From Candidatus Zixiibacteriota bacterium (GTDB taxonomy: Bacteria > Zixibacteria > MSB-5A5 > GN15 > FEB-12): a stretch of DNA of 9,313 nucleotides. Below, piece by piece: positions 5,706 to 9,313 of the stretch (positions within the stretch are counted from its first letter, which is position 1; each line of letters starts with the position of its first letter). Made by a program: the position numbers and the translations under genes. Under the pieces are notes generated by a model. The model worked only from the letters and a program-made list of their open reading frames with translations. It had not been told where the DNA came from and made no database searches. The DNA lies in assembly GCA_022570975.1 (NCBI GenBank), contig JACZYS010000038.1, positions 1 to 9,313 of the forward strand, in the 5' to 3' direction.

Positions 5706-6373
5706 TGAATATCAATGCCAAAGAATTTGACCTGAGTCTTGAAAGTTTTAACCCTCAGGATAACATTGCCATAAGAACTCAGTCATTATTTTCGGCCTCA
5801 TTAGTCTTTGCATCGTCGGACTTAATCACCAGAGCATATCAGATTACTCAACGTCAGGAAATAGAAACTACAAAAATATATGAACTTCTTCTTCAGTCCT
5901 ACTTGTTCTTGGGGTTCCCAAGAACTCTGATTGCTTTTGATATATTAGACAGTTATTTAAAAGAAAGTGTCTCTGTTAAAAGAGAGTTAGAGATTGCAGG
6001 CGATGAACTCAAAAAATGGCACAAGGACGGCTTAAAAATATGCCGGAAAGTTTATGGCGGCAGCTTTCAGAAGTTAAAAGATAAACTGATTTCGTTTTCA
6101 CCGGAATTGTATAGCTGGATGATTATTGAAGGATACGGTAAAGTATTGTCAAGGGATGGGCTGTCCCTGTTGGAAAGAGAGCTTGCCATAGTTGCTATGC
6201 TAACGGTGGAAAACAGACCAAAACAACTGTATTCGCATATTCTGGGAGCAATAAATGCGGGTGGAAATATTTCTCTTTTGGAAAGTATAATAGATGATAT
6301 CGGGTTGGCTTCAAAAAACGGAAAGATGGAGGCCGACAGAATTTTAAGTGAGTTAAAAGAGAAACGTAGCTGA
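5705..6373 (+). CDS. Carboxymuconolactone decarboxylase-like (AhpD-fold) protein without CxxC
   Basis: 222 residues with no signal peptide, mostly helical. Two segments recall the CMD/AhpD-like helical fold. The first is KIYELLLQSYLFLGFPRTL (57-75). The second is RDGLSLLERELAIVAMLTV (150-168) followed by QLYSHILGAINAGGN (174-188), which matches the CMD pattern of a REL helix and an H-x-x-GA-x-NAG motif (His178). So it may be a duplicated or swapped CMD unit. AhpD-type peroxidase function needs a CxxC pair; the only cysteine here is Cys113, outside the motif, so peroxidase activity is unlikely. Similar cysteine-less proteins are usually annotated only by family. It is 65 bases after the HtrA-like gene and 4 bases before the TamB-like gene, so it is probably co-transcribed with the latter. 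Role unknown; a link to the sigma system is suggested by position only. Confidence 0.75.
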   Translation: MNINAKEFDLSLESFNPQDNIAIRTQSLFSASLVFASSDLITRAYQITQRQEIETTKIYELLLQSYLFLGFPRTLIAFDILDSYLKESVSVKRELEIAGDELKKWHKDGLKICRKVYGGSFQKLKDKLISFSPELYSWMIIEGYGKVLSRDGLSLLERELAIVAMLTVENRPKQLYSHILGAINAGGNISLLESIIDDIGLASKNGKMEADRILSELKEKRS

Positions 6374-6377
6374 CAAA

Positions 6378-9313
6378 ATGATAAAACGTTTGTTCAAATA
6401 TTCATTCCTAACTCTGATTCTCTTATTGATTGGTGCCTATTTGTATTTTATCCAGTTTGGTGGAATCAGCAAAATTTTAAACGATAAACTTGGACGTCAA
6501 CTGGAGGAAAAATACAATATTGAATTTAGTGCCGGCGAGGTTAAGGGTTCGCTTTTTTCAGGAATAATCATTAAAGATATCACTCTTTCATATAAGGATT
6601 CATCAACCTCATATCAAATTGTCTATCTGCCACAGATAAAAGCAAGCTATTCAATTTCCAATATATGGAACGAGAAATATATTTTTGACTTGGTCCAGAT
6701 TGACAGCAGCCAGTTTTTCATAAAGCAGGATTCAGCTGGAAACTGGATGCTCCCCAAAGCCAAAACCAGCAGTACCAAAGGCAAAGAGACCCAGCTGCCG
6801 TTATTGTCAATAGACAATCTGGTTTTTAGGAACATTACAGTTATAGCGATGAGGCAAAATGATGTGCTGCGTGTTGAGAATATTTATCTGGATGCCGCCC
6901 TGCAGGTATCAGAAAACACCTACTCAATAAATATCAGAGACTTTTCGTTTAGTAATAATAAGAATGATTTGAAACTGGACGCCTCAAGTGGAAGCTGCAC
7001 TTATTTTAATGGTTCGTTGATGTTTGAAGACCTTATTTTAAAGTCAGGTGATACAAAAATAAAATTGAGCGGAGGGTTTGAGCTTGATAATAAGCCGCGT
7101 GGATTTGTTCAATTTAAAATTGATAATCTCAATTTGCTTTCAATTTCATCTGTTGCCGGGCCGAAACTTAAAGGCGAACTTGACTTAAACGGAGAAATTG
7201 CTTTCAGCAGCACATCAATTTCCGGTGACATTGATATGGGGGGGAATCTTTTCTTTGCCGAGTTCAAAAACTTAAACAGTAGTTTCACTTATGTCTTTGC
7301 CGATAAAATCCTGACTGTTGACAGTTTGTATGGTTCAATTTTTGAAAGCTGCACTATCAGCGGTAAGGGATTGATTGACTTTGGACAGGAAATTAAAAAA
7401 TATTCAGTTACGGCTCAGATTGCAAATTTCAACCTTAATGAGATGTTTTCAAACACTTTTGAATCTGATTTAAGCGGCAGGATAAAAATAAATGGTCAAT
7501 CATTCAAAAAAGAAAATCTCAAGATACAAATTGAAACTGATTTAAAAGAATCACATTTTTATAATTATCCGCTCCATACCGCCCGGGGCATTTTATCAGT
7601 CAACACCGAACGAATTAAATTTGGAGACAATTTTCTTATTACATATTATGAGAATGAGTTTTTGGTTTCAGGTGAGATAGAATACAAAGACAATATTAAT
7701 CTCAGCATAAGCGGCAAAATGAATAACCTTGCCAGGTACAAGGACAAGCTCTTTGTCAATGACCCGGCCGGAAGGTGTATTTTTGTGGGAAAGCTTTCCG
7801 GTCTCTCAAAAGACCCGGATTTAACCGGGGAGCTCTTCTCTGACTCTCTTTGGGTTTATGACATATTCAGTGATTCAATTTATGCAAATATCAAAATAAA
7901 TAATTTCTTGTATAACAAGCAGGGAGAAATTGAAATTGATTTCCACAGCGGAAACATGTTTGCCCTTCCTTTCGACAATGGATACGCAAAATTAAGCCTT
8001 GATTCCAATGTCGTTTATATCGACACTGCCGTAGTATCGCACTCACTCTTCCGGATAAATTCAAATGGAAAATACACTTCCCATGACAGCGGATCAAATC
8101 TGGTGTTAAACAAACTGAAGTTGAACTTTTTTAGTCAGCAGTTAGAAAACAATGAGGCTATTAACATTAATATTGACGGTCAAGGGTTTGAATTTACCGA
8201 GGCCGCAGTCTCAAACAATGAGGCTGAACTGGACATAAAAGGCCGACTCAATTTTGATAACTCCATGGACCTTAAAATTAATGCCAACAGAATCGCCATT
8301 GAACCCTGGCTGTCAATATTCAGGCCCGATTTGGAAATCGGAGGAGACCTTTCCAGTAAGACCACTTTGGGCGGGACTTTTCTAAACCCAATAATTAAAA
8401 TGAAAACGGAATTTAAAAGTTTCTCATACAAGGGACTCGTTTTAGGGGACATGTCCACAACTCTGTCATATTCTGATAAACTGCTCAAAATTGACAGCTT
8501 TTTTGTTTTTGCAAATCCGGGAGAATATTATGGCAGGGGATATCTTCCAATTGATTTGGCCATGACTACTTCCGTTACAAAACGTCTGCCTGAAAATAAT
8601 ATGGATATTACAGTGATTGCCTCCGATGAACGTTTTGATCTGGTTTCTCTCTTGCTTCCCTCGGTTGAACAGCTTGACGGTGAGATGTATACAAACTTCA
8701 GATTGACCGGTACTCCCGGGGCACCTCATCTTGAGGGTGACATTATCTTCAATAACGCCCGTCTCAAATATCTTGATTTGGAACATCCTCTTTTTGCTGA
8801 TTTTATTCAGGCAAAATTGACTGACAACAAAATCATAATCGAAAGCATCAAAGCCTATGCCACTGACGACAACAATAGAAATGGCAAAAAGAAATATGCT
8901 CTTATAAGCGGTGAGTTAATTGTTCGCTCTTTGGAAAATCTCTATTATGATTTGGAAGTAGCCATTGATAACAATTTCCCCTTCTCTTATGAACTTGATG
9001 ATATCACCGGAGAACTCTCCGGAAAGTTACAAATAAGAGGGGACACTCCACCAATGGTAACCGGCGATATTGCCATGTCTGAAATGAGATATTCGGTTGA
9101 GTTTGCAGAGCCGGATGAAGGCTCACCAATCATGGCCGCATTAACCGGCGAAGACTCCTGGGATTTGGATCTGAATATTGAAATCCCTTCCAATTATAGA
9201 ATCAAAAATGATGACATTGATGCCGAATTTTCGGGGCAGATAAATCTTATTCGCAAAAACGGCAAATACAGGTTTATCGGGCAGATGAGCATCGTGCGCG
9301 GCAGGGGGTTTTT
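6378..9313 (+). CDS. tamB: TamB/AsmA-like translocation and assembly protein, 3' end beyond the window
   Basis: From ATG 6378-6380 one frame stays open to the window edge (978 codons), starting four bases after the stop of the CMD-like gene. Residues 8-25 are a single N-terminal membrane anchor after a basic start. Then comes the AsmA/TamB-like opening (YNIEFSAGEVKGSLFSGIII, 46-65), followed by some 850 residues of short alternating beta-strand repeats, Asn/Ser/Asp-rich with few cysteines, as in the lipid-channel taco fold of TamB and YhdP. The segment 932-978 (IEIPSNYRIKNDDIDAEFSGQI, then GQMSIVRGRGFF, split here) matches the TamB C-terminal (DUF490) signature of a P-x-N-x-x-I-x-N turn and a final RG-x-x-F. 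Known TamB proteins continue for some 250-300 residues, so the gene is complete in biology but cut by the window. TamB spans the periplasm, aiding outer-membrane protein insertion and phospholipid transport. No clear ribosome-binding site is seen; coupling to the upstream gene is likely. A tamA/bamA gene is expected nearby but none is visible here. Confidence 0.88.
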   Translation, partial: MIKRLFKYSFLTLILLLIGAYLYFIQFGGISKILNDKLGRQLEEKYNIEFSAGEVKGSLFSGIIIKDITLSYKDSSTSYQIVYLPQIKASYSISNIWNEKYIFDLVQIDSSQFFIKQDSAGNWMLPKAKTSSTKGKETQLPLLSIDNLVFRNITVIAMRQNDVLRVENIYLDAALQVSENTYSINIRDFSFSNNKNDLKLDASSGSCTYFNGSLMFEDLILKSGDTKIKLSGGFELDNKPRGFVQFKIDNLNLLSISSVAGPKLKGELDLNGEIAFSSTSISGDIDMGGNLFFAEFKNLNSSFTYVFADKILTVDSLYGSIFESCTISGKGLIDFGQEIKKYSVTAQIANFNLNEMFSNTFESDLSGRIKINGQSFKKENLKIQIETDLKESHFYNYPLHTARGILSVNTERIKFGDNFLITYYENEFLVSGEIEYKDNINLSISGKMNNLARYKDKLFVNDPAGRCIFVGKLSGLSKDPDLTGELFSDSLWVYDIFSDSIYANIKINNFLYNKQGEIEIDFHSGNMFALPFDNGYAKLSLDSNVVYIDTAVVSHSLFRINSNGKYTSHDSGSNLVLNKLKLNFFSQQLENNEAININIDGQGFEFTEAAVSNNEAELDIKGRLNFDNSMDLKINANRIAIEPWLSIFRPDLEIGGDLSSKTTLGGTFLNPIIKMKTEFKSFSYKGLVLGDMSTTLSYSDKLLKIDSFFVFANPGEYYGRGYLPIDLAMTTSVTKRLPENNMDITVIASDERFDLVSLLLPSVEQLDGEMYTNFRLTGTPGAPHLEGDIIFNNARLKYLDLEHPLFADFIQAKLTDNKIIIESIKAYATDDNNRNGKKKYALISGELIVRSLENLYYDLEVAIDNNFPFSYELDDITGELSGKLQIRGDTPPMVTGDIAMSEMRYSVEFAEPDEGSPIMAALTGEDSWDLDLNIEIPSNYRIKNDDIDAEFSGQINLIRKNGKYRFIGQMSIVRGRGF

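Noticed and set aside
8147..8225. 13-base direct repeat (AAACAATGAGGCT at 8147-8159 and 8213-8225) within the tamB-like gene
   Set aside because: Only two copies, 66 bases apart in the same frame, each coding Asn-Asn-Glu-Ala; a local coincidence in a beta-repeat protein, not a mobile or regulatory repeat.

Overview
The window most resembles a fragment of an AT-rich (about 40% GC by eye) Gram-negative (diderm) bacterium. Evidence for two membranes is a TamB-like inner-to-outer-membrane protein, signal-peptide proteins, and a membrane-anchored anti-sigma factor. The gene style (a truncated exported protein with PTAG, WNP and RPIDE-type motifs, and a carboxymuconolactone-decarboxylase-like protein without cysteines) reminds me of uncultivated FCB-type lineages such as Zixibacteria. 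That placement is from memory and is weak.

Layout. (i) Bases 1 to about 235 look foreign: roughly 58% GC, coding the C-terminal S24 peptidase domain of a LexA/phage-CI-like repressor. This piece is joined at about 211-235 to an exported protein gene on the minus strand, so both genes are broken at the same point. The join lies in a stretch of about 24 bases that fits both reading frames, which looks more like an assembly chimera than natural recombination. (ii) 729-2926, minus strand: pabB and pabC, overlapping by one base, for p-aminobenzoate (folate) synthesis; the truncated exported protein lies 140 bases downstream. (iii) 2927-3196: a 270-bp divergent intergenic region with two strong palindromes and an exact ECF-type -35 hexamer region (GGAACTT) facing the sigma gene. 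(iv) 3197-5639, plus strand: ECF sigma factor, zinc-finger (ZAS) transmembrane anti-sigma factor, and an HtrA/DegS-shaped trypsin-PDZ protein, packed with a 44-base overlap and then a zero-base gap. (v) 5705-6373: a two-part carboxymuconolactone decarboxylase (CMD)-like protein without a CxxC. (vi) 6378 to the window end: an uninterrupted 978-codon reading frame for a TamB/AsmA-like protein, running off the window.

The most interesting object is the HtrA-like protein. Aligned by eye to DegP/DegS, all three catalytic-triad positions are replaced (His to Ala95, Asp to Gly123, Ser to Thr188), while the protease scaffold, the PDZ domain and the export signal remain. Located directly after an ECF sigma/anti-sigma pair, it looks like a non-proteolytic periplasmic sensor or shield for the anti-sigma factor, combining the position of DegS with the likely mode of RseB. 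With tamB downstream, the plus-strand genes suggest an envelope-stress/outer-membrane assembly locus. This is inference from gene order and motifs only.
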